Assembly (NCBI GenBank): GCA_009829735.1
Contig: CM020618.1
Span: 1,739,547-1,803,546 of the forward strand
Direction of reading: 5' to 3'
DNA: 64,000 nt
Source: Pyropia yezoensis
Lineage: Eukaryota > Rhodophyta > Bangiophyceae > Bangiales > Bangiaceae
Shown: positions 29,559 to 41,437 of the stretch, in pieces
How the letters are laid out: each line of letters begins with the position of its first letter
How positions within the stretch are numbered: position 1 is the stretch's first letter
The notes under the pieces: generated by a model
Database searches by the model: none
What the model was told of the DNA's origin: nothing
Seen by the model: only the letters and a program-made list of their open reading frames with translations
Made by a program: the position numbers and the translations under genes

Positions 29559-32500
29559 GGGCGCGCGGCATGCCGCCGAGTGTTGGGGGGCGCAAAGACT
29601 GCCCAGACCCAGGTGGGGGTGCCCACAGAGACGAGAACGGGAGTGCTGGTGGGGAGGGGATCCAGACCGAGGGGGGCCGGGAGAGCAGGGTGCGCGGCGT
29701 AAAGGGGACTTGGCCCCGCTCCCAGTAAGGGAGGGGGCCGCTGCATGGACCGACGGCTCGGGCGAATCGACCACGGGCGCCGCCAGCGGCAGCGCGACCG
29801 GCGTCTGCTGAGCGGCGACCACCTACAGAGCGACCGCCCCAGCTCGGATGCTTGGCGCTCCACCCACCGCACGCCCTCTCTGGGCACCCAGTCGGGGAAA
29901 GGTCCCGTCCCACCCACACGCCCCCTCCCCCCGTCGCAAGCCGTAGAACCATGCACAGCCGCGCCACCTGCAGCGGGTGCCCTCCTCCTTTGCCCGCCTC
30001 CACCCAACGGCGCCCCCCGCAGGCCCACCGCCGGCGGAGATCTCGACCGCGCCCAAAAGCGAGCCGCAACCCAGGGCGACGGCGACGGCGTCGACCGCAA
30101 CGAAGACGGTGCGAGGCGGGACCCGATGGTGGGCGGGGCCGGGGGTCGAGCGGAATCGACGCAGGCCGCCGCCGCCGCCCCCCGCCCCGCCCTGCCCGTC
30201 GCCTCTCGACAGCGCTACAGACGGCGGGCATGGTCAACTCACGACTGCGCACCCGTCTGGCGGCGACGGTCAACGCCGCGCCGGCAACGCTCTGGCGGCA
30301 GGCCAACGTCGCCCGCGGCGGGCCCGCCGCGCGCCCGACGGCCGCGCGCCGTGCGCTGGGCAAGACGCAAAAAAAAACGGGCTCCGCCGCCGCCGCCGGC
30401 GCGGCCGGCACCCCCCGCAGGTGTCGCCGCTGTCTACCGCGGGCGCCCTGCGTCCTTCGGCGCGGGCGCGGCACGGGGTCTCACGGGATGGGTGGGGGGG
30501 GGGGGCGGCGGCGTGCGCGCCGCCGGCAGGCGTCGTTTTTGGTCGCGCGCCACGCGGCTGACATCCCCGCCGCACGGCGCCTCGGCGGCGGCACCCGTAC
30601 TGGCGCACGACCCCACGTGGGGACGCGCCACCCCGCCCGTCGCGGCGTCTGTCCCCCGCTGTCCACCCCCCCCCCCGTCCCTCCACTCCTCTCCACTCCT
30701 CACTCCCCCTCCCACTCGGTGGGGGGGTGGGTAGCTGGGGTGTTGGCAGCGCGCCCGTCTTCCTGGGTGCCGCCTCCCTGCCGCCGGCGCCTTTCTCCCG
30801 CCGGCGGTGGGGTTTTTTCGTCTTTGGCGGCGCCCTCGACTTCCTGTGCGCCACTTGGCTGCTGCCGGTGAAGTCGGCATCGGCAGTGAGAAAGTGACGT
30901 CCCTTTCACCCGCGGTGGGCCCCCCCTTTTGCGGCTGTGTGCTTGCCGCCTGTCGTCGGCGTCTCAGGCGGCATCTCCGGTGCCTCTGCCACACCCGCAG
31001 CCCACCCAGTCCGAGGATGCTGTCTCCTGCGCCGCCCGCGGGTTGGCGGCGAGAGGCCTTGGCCGCCGTAGAACGCCGTCCCCCCCGATCAGCCACCCCC
31101 CACGCCCGTACCCCCCTTCGCCCCAATCCCCCCCAGCTACCGAACAGGCGGCCACAGCCGCGGCGGCGGCGGCGGCGGCGGCACGCCGTCTCGCAGCTCA
31201 ACCCCGTCGACGGCCGCTGTCGCCAGGACGGCCGGTGCAGCAGAGGATCTGTGGAGCGAGGCGGGGCGACTGGGCCCCGCCGGCTGCAGCCAGAGGGGGG
31301 GAGGAGGCTGCGACCCGCCGGCCGGGCGACCGACGCCGCCGCCTCCTCCGCCGCCCCCTACTGGGGTCAACTGTGGATGCGATGAGGGGATGGAGGGAGA
31401 AGGTGACGCCAGCTGCAGAGGAGGGAGTGGATCATGTCTGGGGCGGCCGGCAGGGCCGCGTCTGGGAGGGAGGGGTGGCTGCCACCCGCCGCCCGACTAT
31501 CGCCTGCGCCCGCTCTTCGCCCTCTGCCGCGCCCAGCGGTGAAGCGACAGCTGCAGCTGGCTGCGCGAGTGAGGTACGATACCTCGGCGGGAGCGGCGGC
31601 CGGCCCGCCGGCGGGAAAGGGGAGGGCGGGAGCGGCCGCGGACCCGCGGGCTGGGCAGCCGGCCGCCGCTGCCTCCTCCCCCGCCCCCTGCCCGTGAGTC
31701 ATCTGTGGATGCGGGCGGGGCGTGGGGGGCGCCGGGGGGATCCCGACCGCGCCGCGGCGGGAGCCGACACGGGGCAGACAGCCGGGCGGGGTAGGGGGAC
31801 CCACCACAGGGGCGGCGGGGCGCGCGCCGCGGCCGCAGGTACTACTTTGTCGCTCGGCACCCCGAGCGGCGTCGGCGTGGGCGTGCCGCCCCCTCTGCCG
31901 CCCCCGCGGCGGGTCGGCCGGCGCTTGGCCGAGGCGGGGCGGCCGCTCGTTTTTTTTACTGCCCACGTGCCCTTTTCCTCTTTTCCTCCTCCCCCTGGCC
32001 AGAGCGGCGTGCAGCCGTAGGCGGCGAGCCGGGGGAGAGGGCGGATAGAGGCGAAGAGGGGGGGGGGGGGGGTGCCGCCGGTGTGGGGTGCACATCCGCC
32101 CTGCCCCCCCCCTCCACTTGCATCTTCCCCGTGGCGGTGGCGGTGGAGGTGGCGGTGGCGGTAGCAGTGGCGGTGGCGGTGGCCGGCCGCCTGTGCACTG
32201 GCCACCCCCCGCCTCCTGGGCCCCTCAGATGCGGCAGCTGTCGACAAAGGCCGTGGCCTTTGAAACCGGGGAGGAATGGGAATAAGGAGCGGAGGGGGCG
32301 GTGGGTGCCCCACTGGCTTGGGCAGCAGCTTTTGGGGCTCTCCCCCCCCCATCCCCCCTCCCGGCGCGCCACCTCTCCCTCCCCTCCCCCCGCACCGCAC
32401 CCCTCCCGGCCGCCTCGTTCTCGGCGCATGCCGCTGGTAGCGCGCACCCCCCCCCCCCCCTGCCGCCGCTTGTCGTCGTCGCGCGTGGCGCGGCGCGGCG

Positions 32501-33443
32501 GGTAGCGCCCGCGGCGCCACGTGCCGCCCGCCCCCGCCGCCCCCCCCTCCTCCGCCACCGTCATCGAATGCACCAGCCGCCGCCGCACCGGCGGCGGGGG
32601 GCCGTCGCGGTGGCTACGGCGGGTACGGATGCGCCGCGCGAGGGGGTCCGCGGTGGCGGTAGCGGGCGCGGCGGCCATGCGGGGGGGGGGGGGGGGGGGG
32701 GGGGGAAGGTTGGAAGGGCGGAGGGGGGAGGGGGGGGAGGTGGAGAGGAGGGTGGCGGGAGATGCGCCCCCGGCGCGTACCCACTTTGCGGCAGCGTTGG
32801 GGGAGCGGGGGAGCGCCACCGACGAAGGGCGGCCAGGAGCGGAGGTTTGCGCAGCGGCGCTTGTGGTCATGGTTGAGCGCGGCGAGGCGCGGCCAGCTGG
32901 CCCTGCAGGGCGGGGGCTGCCGTCATCCTCCATGGCGGCAGCCGTCGTGCGTCCCCTCCCCGTTGGTTGGACCGCAGGAGGCGGATGGTGAGAGGCCGCT
33001 CGCCCCTAGGGGCGGCGCGACCGCCGCCGCCGCTGCGGCGGCGGTGGTCGCGGGCGGGTGACGGCGTCGCTAGTGGGGGGGGGGTGGCGGCGGCAGTAGT
33101 GATGAGGGGGTTGTGGTGGCGGTGGTGAGGGCGTCCCAGCGGCTATGAAAGTGAGCGTGGGCGGGCCGGGTAGGGGAGGGCGCTCGGTGCGCCAGGCGAC
33201 TCAACCTTGCCACCCCTCCCTCGGCGGTGCTCACCCCTCCCCGCGTCGTGGTGGTCTTCGTGGTCTCCATCCCTCGGGTGCTCTGCCCGTTTTGGTGGCG
33301 GCAAGTTGTCACGTTGGGCGACCGCCGTGGCCACTGTCGAGGCACGCCAGTCTGCCTCGGCCTGTGCCAAGGCGTTCAAGTCGGCGCGCGGTCCTCCCCG
33401 AGTCCTGAGCCCGCTTCCTACACTCAATTTGCCCCGCTCCCCC
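29559..33443. other. GC-rich, homopolymer-rich intergenic region
   Basis: About 3.9 kb of DNA with many runs of 8 to 20 G or C (for example a G run near 32684-32704) and GGTGGC-type simple repeats near 32130-32180. Frames are open on both strands but give only low-complexity Arg/Pro/Gly/Ala translations. One short plus-strand stretch after ATG 30231 (MVNSRLRTRLAATVNAAP) has coding-like base use but is too short to call. Confidence 0.5.
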
Positions 33444-33521
33444 CGCCTACACCAAGGACAAGCTCAAGCCACAAGCCAAATGGACCCCTCGCCTACACCA
33501 AGGACAAGCTCAAGCCACAAG
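33444..33521. repeat. Short tandem duplication (period 46 bp)
   Basis: Copies at 33444-33475 and 33490-33521 share CGCCTACACCAAGGACAAGC and the bases after it, exactly over 32 bases. Confidence 0.7.
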
Positions 33522-33736
33522 ACATATGGAACGGTGCCACCAGTCTCCCCCCTCTCCCCCGACCTACCCCACCCAAGGCAGCCAGACTTCAGGCCAAGCC
33601 CCCCCCCCCCGCCACCATGCGGCTGCCCGTCAACCTCCCCCGCCCTCATCCTCACCGGCACGCTCCCCCTCTTTGCCGCCGGCACGGCCACGCTGGTGGT
33701 GCTCCAGGTTAGCGCCGCCCGCCCCACCTCAGCGAC

Positions 33737-33900
33737 GTGACGCTGGGCAAGGCCGCGGCACTGCTCTTCCGCGTCCTCGGCGGCGTTATCGCGCAGGCGC
33801 TCTTCTCCCACGCGCTCGCCCTGTACGAACTCACCTCGTACCGGGGCGGCCGCCTCGGCACCGGCGCCGCCGCGGCGGCGGCGGCGGCGACAGCGGCGGC
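33737..33900 (+). CDS. Candidate exon(s) of an unidentified membrane protein
   Basis: Plus-strand codons here read VTLGKAAALLFRVLGG then an IAQALFSHALALYELTSYRG block, strongly biased to G/C in third positions and hydrophobic enough for a membrane helix. A second hydrophobic stretch just upstream (about 33640-33709, LILTGTLPLFAAGTATLVV) ends in CAG followed by GTTAGC, a plausible splice donor. The phases of the two stretches do not join simply, and downstream the frame dissolves into an Ala repeat. No family recognised. Confidence 0.25.
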
Positions 33901-34942
33901 CAAGGCCGGCGCCGACTGCACCGCCGCCGCCGCTGCCCGTCGTAACTGCCCCGCCCCGCCTGCGCCGCGTCGTGGGCGTCCAAGGTGGCCGCCGCCGAGG
34001 CGGCGGCGGCGGCGGCTCGCCAAGCCGCCGCGACGGTCACGCCCCCGCCGGTCGCAACGGCCGCAAGCCCCCGCCCCCGCCTGGAGCTGCCCCCCCGCGG
34101 CAGCCGCCGCCACCTGAACGGCGGTCGACGTGGAGGCGGCCGCGGGGCTGTCGCCGTGGGACTCCCCGCCGCCGTCAGCAGTCCACCCGTGGGGCGCCCC
34201 CCGCGTCGACGCCGACCGCGTCGACGGCGTCGACGGCGTCGACGAGCAGCCTCTCTGAGGATGACCTTGTCAAGCCCGCCGTCGCGGCCGCGGCCGCCGC
34301 CCCCCCTCCGGTGGAGGCACCCCACCCGGGTGACGCTGCTGTCCCGCGGCCACCGTCGCGGCGCTCGTTCATTCCACCACCATTGCCACCCCCCGTCGAC
34401 GGCGCCGCGCACGAGGCCGCCACCGCCGTCCCGGTCTTTGGTGTCGTCACGACGGCGGCGGCCGGCGCCGTCTTCTCCCGCGGCCTCCTCGGCCGCCGCT
34501 GACGGGCAGTGCAGGCGTCGGTGGTGGCCGCCGCCGCCGCCGCAACAGCCGTCAGCGCCGCCGCGTTTGCGGCGACGCGCGGCCACGGGGCACCGCCGGC
34601 GGGGGGGGGCCGCCGCCGCAGTTGGCGCCTGGTGAGCCGCCTGTTCGCTCACCGAGTGTGCGCTTGTGGGCGTCCCCGCTGTGGGCGCGGCGGTGGACGC
34701 GTGGGCGCCGCGGGGGGAGGCGTTTGAGGTGCGCCTCGCGCCGCCGCAAGAGGGGAAGGGCGACGAGGGGGGGTGGGGGGGGGAGGGCGACGAGGCGCGG
34801 AGGGAGGTGGGCAGGAGCAACCCGCGGGCAAGCCCGTGGGCAAATGTGGCGGCGAGCCGAAAGGTGAACCTCGTCCGAAGCCGCCGCCCGTTGGGCCTCC
34901 CACTGCAAGGCCCAAAACGAGCGCGTTGCGTGCAAGCATTCG

Positions 34943-36048
34943 CTATCTGGATGCCGCACCCCCCCCCCTCCCCCTTCCCCCCCCCGCCCCCCGCCTTTCC
35001 AAACCCCGCCCCACCCCCACAGCAGCAGCCTGCCACCAGCCACCAGCAAGCCGCACGAGCGTCACCTGTTGGCCCCCCCCCTCCCCCCCCCCCCCCCGCC
35101 TCGCCGCCACCACCCCCATCGCGTAGTCCTGGAACGCGTCCAGCTCCCCCGCCCCCATCTTGTGCGGCGCGTAGGCAGGCGACGGGAGCCCGCCCGCCCG
35201 CACGTCGGCCCCGTACGCGAGCAGCGCGTCGGCAACAATCCGCCCCACGTTGGCGTTGCGCTTGCAAAAGCGGGGCGCCACCGCCGCGTGGTGGGAATGG
35301 GTGAGCATCCAGAGCACGTCGTGGTAGACGAGCACCTGGCCGCCCATGCGTTTGCGCTCGGCCGCCGGCGGGCCCGCCCCGCTGCCGCCGGGCCAGCCGC
35401 GGCAGCGGCGGCATCTGCCGCTCCCCCGCCGCCGCCCGCCCCAATTCCAATGACCGGAATGTCCAGCGCGTCGACGACGGCCTGCCCCACCGCGGGCGGC
35501 ACGCACTCGAGGACGACCGCACAGACGCCCGCGTCGGCCGCGGCGAGCGCATCGTCGAGCACCCGCGCCACCCCCGCCGCGTCACGGCCCGCTGGCCGAA
35601 AGCCACCCACCGCCGACACGGACCTGAGCGTCAGCCCCACGTGGCCCATCACCGCAAGTGCCCCCACCGTGAAGGTCGCGGCAATGGCCGCCGCGGAGCG
35701 GGCGCCGCCGTCCAGCTTGACCGCCCCCACGCCGGCCTCCTTTATAAACCGCGTCGCCGTCGCGAGCGCCGCGTCGGGCCCTGCCTCGTAGCTCCCAAAC
35801 GGGAGTTCACCGACGATGAGCGGCCGCGTCGCGCCCGCCGCCACCGCCCGGCAGTGGTGCAGCATCTCGTCGACGGTGACGGTCTGCGTCGTCGGCCTGC
35901 CGAGGACGACCATGCCCAGGCTGTCGCCGACGAGCGTCACGTCTACGCTGGCTAGGTCGCCGTGCACCGCCGACGGGTAGTCGGCGGCGGTGAGCATGAC
36001 GATGGGCGTGCCCGCCGCGTACAGCCGCCGGATGTCGGTGATGGTGCG
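34943..36048 (-). CDS. panB: 3-methyl-2-oxobutanoate (ketopantoate) hydroxymethyltransferase
   Basis: The enzyme transfers a one-carbon unit from methylenetetrahydrofolate to 3-methyl-2-oxobutanoate, the first committed step of pantothenate (vitamin B5) synthesis. The minus strand shows the family motifs in order: TITDIRRLYAAGTPIVMLTA (36046 down), VGDSLGMVVLG, GELPFGSYEAG, VKLDGG, MGHVGLTLRSVSAVGGF, VLECVPP, IPVIGIGAG (near 35455) and, after a G/C-rich insert of about 30 codons, GQVLVYHD in another phase (near 35345). The last block has no GT donor before it that I can see, so a simple intron is not obvious; a frameshift, a non-canonical intron or a base error are options. The expected Mg-binding Asp of the DLPF motif is Glu here, and the Glu of VKLEGG is Asp. 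The start lies upstream of the conserved N-terminus and was not found; a C run adjoins it. Confidence 0.8.
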
Positions 36049-37190
36049 GCGGCGGGGGGGGGGGCGGGCGCCAGCGCGGCGTTCGCGGACGCGGCGGGGG
36101 GGGAAGTTGGGGGGGCGGCTGGGGAGTCAGCGCCGTTGGGGGGGGGGGGGCGCCTCTCCCGCCGCGCCCCCATAGATGGACGCCCGACCGCCGGCGGCGG
36201 CGGCGGCGGGCTGCCGCCGCCGCCGCGGCTGCCGTGGACCGGGCGCCGCGGGGCAGGGCGGGCGCGCACGGCCCGCCAGCCCCCAGCCGTCCTCGCCCCA
36301 GCGTGGCCGGGTCGAGGGGGGAGGCGGCGCTTGCCGCTGCCGCCGCGGGCCAGCCGGCGGCCGATGCAATCACCGCCGCCGCCGCGGCGGCGCGCAGCGC
36401 AGGGGGGGGGGGCGACGCCGCGCCCGCCGCGGCTGGCGTGCCACCCCCGCGCCGCCGCGGCGACGCGCGCCGCGGCCGCCGCGGCCATGGCCCCCGCGCC
36501 GCCGCGGCGGCGGGCGGGCGGGCGGCTCGGCTCGTCACCACGAAGCGGTGATGATACGACACGGCGACAGGGGGGGACGCGCCCTACAGGGGGGGGGGGT
36601 GGCGACGGGCAGCGTAGCGTCGGTGGCGGCGGGGGGGGGGGGGGGAGGGGTTGGAGGAAACGCGCGGGGAGGGGAGGGTGAGGGGGGAGGGGGGGTGGTT
36701 GGGGGGGGGAAGGGGGAGGCGATAGCCAGTGGGGATTGGCTCGGGGACGGGATGGCGCCGGTGGGGTGTGCTGGGGGGTATAGGCGGCGGTCGCCAAGCG
36801 CGACGGCGGGACGAGGCCAAGGCGTACGTTGTTTTTGGTATTTTTTTATCGAGGGGATGGCTGGGGAGGAACGGGGTTGGCGGCCCCCAGCCTTATTTCT
36901 TGTGGGTTTTGGGGGGGGGTGGGCGGGGGGGGGGTGGTTGTGGTTGCGGCTGGGAGCCGCCACGGCGAGTACGAAGCGGGGCTGGGGCTCTGCCGCGCGC
37001 CGCGGTGGCCTGGGTAGGGCGGTGGCACTGCCATCTCGACTGTCAACGTCGTGGACCCCAGGCTGACCTCCCCATCCCCCCCCCCCCGTGTGCGCTCGTT
37101 GTCTCACTCCCTCGTTGTGCGCTGGTCGCCTCTCTCCGTCTTGTGCCACTGGCTTGTCCCCCCCCCCCCCCCCCATCTTCCTCCTCGCAG
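36049..37190. other. GC-rich region with homopolymer runs, no gene called
   Basis: It probably contains the 5' end of panB (minus strand), whose leader or transit peptide I could not delimit. Several long G runs occur (36054, 36136, 36629, 36924). Confidence 0.4.
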
Positions 37191-37468
37191 CGCCCGCGCG
37201 GCCGTCCGCTCCACCGCCGTGGCTGCCACCCGCGCCGCCGCCGCCTCCGCCGCCGACTCGCGGCGGCAGGTGCGGGCGGCCCTGTGGGAGGCGCGCGCGG
37301 CCGCGTCGCTGAGCCGCCAGATGGGCCTCGTCAATGCCCTCTCGGACGCGTCGGCGGGCTGGATTACGCGGGAGCGCCTCGGCGACGCCGTCGAGCGCCT
37401 CGTCGATGAGGCGTACATGGAGATGGACGAGGCGGTGCCGGACCCGCCGATCAACCTCATCCCGGCGG
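37191..37468 (+). CDS. Candidate internal exon of an unidentified gene
   Basis: A long C run and TTCCTCCTCGCAG form a strong splice acceptor ending at 37190, and GGCGG followed by GTTTTTTAG gives a donor at 37469. Between them one frame is open for 92 codons: an Ala/Arg-rich helix, then QMGLVNALSDASAGWITRER, LGDAVERLVDEAYMEMDEAV and PDPPINLIPAG. The second half has strong third-position G/C bias and looks like a folded, conserved segment. I do not recognise the family, and no partner exon could be assigned with confidence. Confidence 0.4.
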
Positions 37469-39083
37469 GTTTTTTAGGGGGGCGGGGGGGGAGGTGGCGG
37501 GGGGGGGGACAGGCGGGCGCGGGTCAGAGTGGGTACGGGTATCCCGAGGGGGGCGGAGGGGGGGGGAGGGGGTGAGGGTGGTGGGGATGGTGGGCAAGGT
37601 GTGTAGCCGCGGTCTGGCGAGCCGGCACGGAAAAAAGAAAGGACCAGACCTCTCCAGCTGGCTGTGCTGGCGGCCGCCGGGGGGAGAGCGGGGCGCACGG
37701 CACGGCGCGCGGCGCGTGCGTCCCCCCCAACCCTCTGCCGGGTCCCTCGCCGCCCCCCCCCCCCACCCCAAACCGCTGCCCTGCCCCGACCGGTTCACAG
37801 AGGCAAAAAAAAAAGAAGAAGAACGGGGCCGTGGCGGCCCACGCTGCGTAGGGAGAGTGCTACCGGCCCGCTGGGCGGCGGGGGGTCACCAAAAAAAGGC
37901 CATCGACCCCCGCGGCGCCCCCCCCCCCCCCCGGCCATCCATCACTCCAACCTGTCCGCCTCCTGAAGAGCTCCAGCAGCGGTCGTTACAGAAGGGGCTA
38001 CGGCTCCAGAAGACGCCATGGCGCCTCGGCCCCCGCCACTACAAGGTAGACACTCCCCCGCTCGACCGCCGTTGCTCTCCAGGTTGATGAGGTCCTGGGA
38101 ATCGCGCACGGCACCGATGCACACAGGTAACCCCCCGGAGGCCAACAGCGGTCCACCGATCCGACATCACCGCCGCGGCAGCCGCCGTCGTCTGCAGCGC
38201 CAGTGTCTTAGAGGGCCCCACAAGGGCCAGTGCCCGTACCAGCGCGGTGCTCTGGCACAGCAGCCCAGTTAGCGGCGGTCGCTGAGGGGGAGGCGCGGCC
38301 AGAGGCGTAGTGAAAGCGTTGGCGTGGGCAGGGAGACGAGCAGCCCGGAACAGCTGCGAACGTCGACTGTGCGCGCGTGCGAGCAGCAGCGGGACATTTG
38401 GCACATGGCCGAAATGCCTGAAAAGGGGCGCGCCGAAAACACCCGGGCTCGGGTGCCATGCACATACGAAATTCCCATTTACGCCGGCCAATAGAATCTG
38501 ACCTCTCCGTTAGTGTGGGGACCCCGTGCCGAGCTCTCGACCTATCCTGGCCGCAGCTGTTAGCGACTGGCCCGCAGCGCAGCAAGGTCGTCGGGCATCA
38601 GCCTATACAATCCTTGGGATAACACTTTCACCTCATGACCTGGACCACCGTAAAAAATGTCACGAATATAATCTAGTATCGACTTCTGGAACACATGTTG
38701 ACGTCGGGTAGGTTTTCGAACAGTCGCCTCCCGTCACCGTCTTGCCATCTGGGCCACGCCAATCTGTCCACCGCCGCACCCGCCCCCTCTCTCACTGTCC
38801 ATTCGGTCCATTCTCGCGCTCTTCATCCACAGGCAGCCCAGTCGCCCCCCCGGATCACACATGCGGGGAGGCCCCCGTTCTCGCGCCACCGCCTCCGAGA
38901 GGCGTTGGCACGTCCGCCGCTATGTGTGAGAATGAGTAAAGACAGCCACTGACCAAGGCATACCCCGGCAGCAGCTGGTAGGCCCATGACAATCAGCCCT
39001 CCGGGTACTCCCTCCGTCTCTTCCCCACCCTCGTCCCCTCTCACCCATACCCCTTCCCCCCTCCTTCAAGCTGTTCCCATTAG
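37469..39083. other. Intergenic region, no gene recognised
   Basis: C/G runs to about 37940, then more balanced DNA. A minus-strand stretch near 38060-38145 (GGLPVCIGAVRDSQDLINLE) has coding-like base use but lacks a start and domain, so it is only noted here. Confidence 0.4.
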
Positions 39084-39290
39084 TTATTCCTGCCTGCCCT
39101 GCGCTCCGTAGGTCAGCACCTTGCGGCCGTTGAGCGGCTGCGTCGACCGCTTTGTCAGCATCACCATCCCCGATGCAAGGTGCGCGCGGCCGAGGCGAGC
39201 CAGCCGTGCCTGGCTCGCCGTAATGACCTTTCGCGGCATAGCCCAGGTGACGCCCTCGGAGCACGACGGCGTCGTCAGCGTGTGCCACGC
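39084..39290 (-). CDS. Candidate C-terminal exon of an unidentified gene
   Basis: The minus-strand frame ending at the TAA 39084 reads AWHTLTTPSCSEGVTWAMPR, then KVITASQARLARLGRAHLAS, then GMVMLTKRSTQPLNGRKVLT. Third positions are nearly all G or C, which is better than in the opposing plus-strand frame. The upstream limit, and hence the exon boundary, is unclear. No family recognised. Confidence 0.3.
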   Translation of the reverse strand, partial: AWHTLTTPSCSEGVTWAMPRKVITASQARLARLGRAHLASGMVMLTKRSTQPLNGRKVLTYGAQGRQE

Positions 39291-39961
39291 GGCGGGAGAG
39301 CCGCGACCCACGCAAACACACCCCACTCTCCTGCTCCCCACAAAGCCTCACCTATTTGTACATTGAACAGCACCCCCTTCCCTCCCCTCGCCTTCACTCT
39401 TCTCGCACCGTTCTCCTCCAGTCAGCTGCAAGAGCTGCCCGAGGAAGCCGCACGCCGACGCCACCATCAAACAACGTTCATCCGATGGCGACCTCTTCTC
39501 ACCCCCGTAGCGTTCCCTCTCCTCCATTCTATGCCTCCACTATAATGCCCCCCCTAGAGGCCCAAAAACGTCAGCCCTACACGCAGCTCTCTTCACCGCA
39601 TGCCAGATAGATGCTTGGCGAGCAGAAAACATTCAAATGATTGAACTTCTCATATGTCATGAGAAGCTCTAATTAAAAATCAAAAGCGTCCCCAATCAAA
39701 ACACTAATCTCGTCTGTGCGTGGCACCCGAGCCAACACCCGGGCCACGCCAGAGGGTCTTGCGTCCGGGAAAAACATACAGTCAGTCGCCATTTACAGAG
39801 ACTTTCAGCAACTGGATTCCCATAAGATTACCTCATGCCACCTGACACGTGTGCCACGAGTCACCAATATACGATAATAGCTATATGGACATGTCCTCCA
39901 AAATATTCCCCCCCTCGCGGCCATCGAGAGCGACCTCCCCGCCCGCTGCCAAGATGATATA
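39291..39961. other. Intergenic region, probable decayed end of the neighbouring retroelement
   Basis: The DNA becomes AT-richer from about 39620. I see no gene. The 3' end of the old minus-strand element should lie here, but no LTR could be delimited. Confidence 0.4.
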
Positions 39962-41437
39962 TTAGAGGGTTGTTGTCGGTCCGTCTGGTGGATATCTCGT
40001 GGACATCTCTTGGGCACCTTGCAGAGGGTTTTTGTCGATCCGTTTTTTGATGGAGTTTGCTGTTGTGTTGATTCCAATACAGTAACTCTTCTTGTACCTG
40101 CGCTGGGCCAGCTCGAGGTTCTTGCGGACCGGAAAGGCCAAGTCATGTAGGTGGGCTCGTCTCCGTTCCCGGATCTCTCGTGCTGTACCCTTGGCCTTCT
40201 TGGGATATGGGGACTCGGGCCGCCGGTCCAGTGCGATCGTGTGGAGCCTTTCAGGGGTCACAAACTCAAACGGGGCCACACCTGTGCTTTGTTGGGGCCT
40301 CGTATTGTAGGTCACGGCCAAGACTGACACCAACTCGTCCCACCTGTCTGGGTGATCCTCGATATAGGTCCGGAGGTGGCCCACGATGGTCCTGTTGTAC
40401 CGTTTAACATCGCCCTGCATCAGGGGATGATAGTTGGTCGAGGTCACATGCGGGATCCGAAGCATCCCAACGACTCGACGGAAATGAAATGAGGTCAGCT
40501 GTGATCCGTTGTAGGTCAGTAGTGTATCAGGTGGCCAATAAGATGCGACTCACGTATCCAGAGACGCCGAGACCACGGTCTCTGCGTCTTGTTTCGGGAT
40601 CGGAAGCACCCGGGTCAGCTTAGTAAACCTGTCAACAATGACCAAAAGATATTCGCTCCCGTTAGCTGTCTCAGGTAGGGGACCGAGCATGTCCAAACAG
40701 ACGTCCACAAAGGGGTCAGTGGCCGGAAAAAGGCGCAGCAGATTGATCCGGCACCGGCCCTGAACCTTGCCCATAGTACATGAGGGACAGTTGGAGCCAA
40801 AAAAGGCCACGTTGGCCACCATAATGTCCCAATAAAAGGTCCGCCTCATGGATGTATACATCTTGTTGACCCCGCGGTGGCCTGTCTGTCCCGGCTCGTG
40901 TCCCGACGCCAGCACGTCCTTCTGCAGGGCCTTGGGCACGCTAATCTGGACCGCACGATTTCGAGGGGCCAGACAGACCAGTAGACCGTCCGGTGCCTCA
41001 CCGAAGCACGACGTGGGGTTCCTGTTCATCTCTTTCCGGATCTCCTTGCACCACTGGTCCACTGCTTGGCCACGGATGGTCTTCTGGACCGAGAGGGGCC
41101 GGTGCCTCTCGCTGGTCTTGAAATTCGGGTAGGTCCAGCCTCTTGCGAAGTTGGCCAGCGTGAGCAGGGACGGGATCTCGTCCGGTCTGGAGCTGTCGTC
41201 GGACCCGGTCGTGGCCAGACGGGACATATCGCCTGCTGCGTGGTGGGGCTGGCCCGGCCTGGACTCCACGGTGTACCTGAACTCAGCGAGTCGTAGGAGG
41301 CAACGGGCCAAGCGTCTATCGGCCCCGTCCATATGGAGAATCCATTTCAGGGCCGTGTTGTCCGTCCGAACAATGAATCGGGTCCCTTGTAGGTACGGTC
41401 TCAATAGAAGAAGGGCCCATACAACGGCCAAGCATTC

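Noticed and set aside
29745-34635. A dozen frames of 100-390 codons on both strands
   Set aside because: Translations are Arg/Pro/Ala/Gly homopolymer mixtures in all frames; only the short stretch near 33737-33900 looked worth listing.
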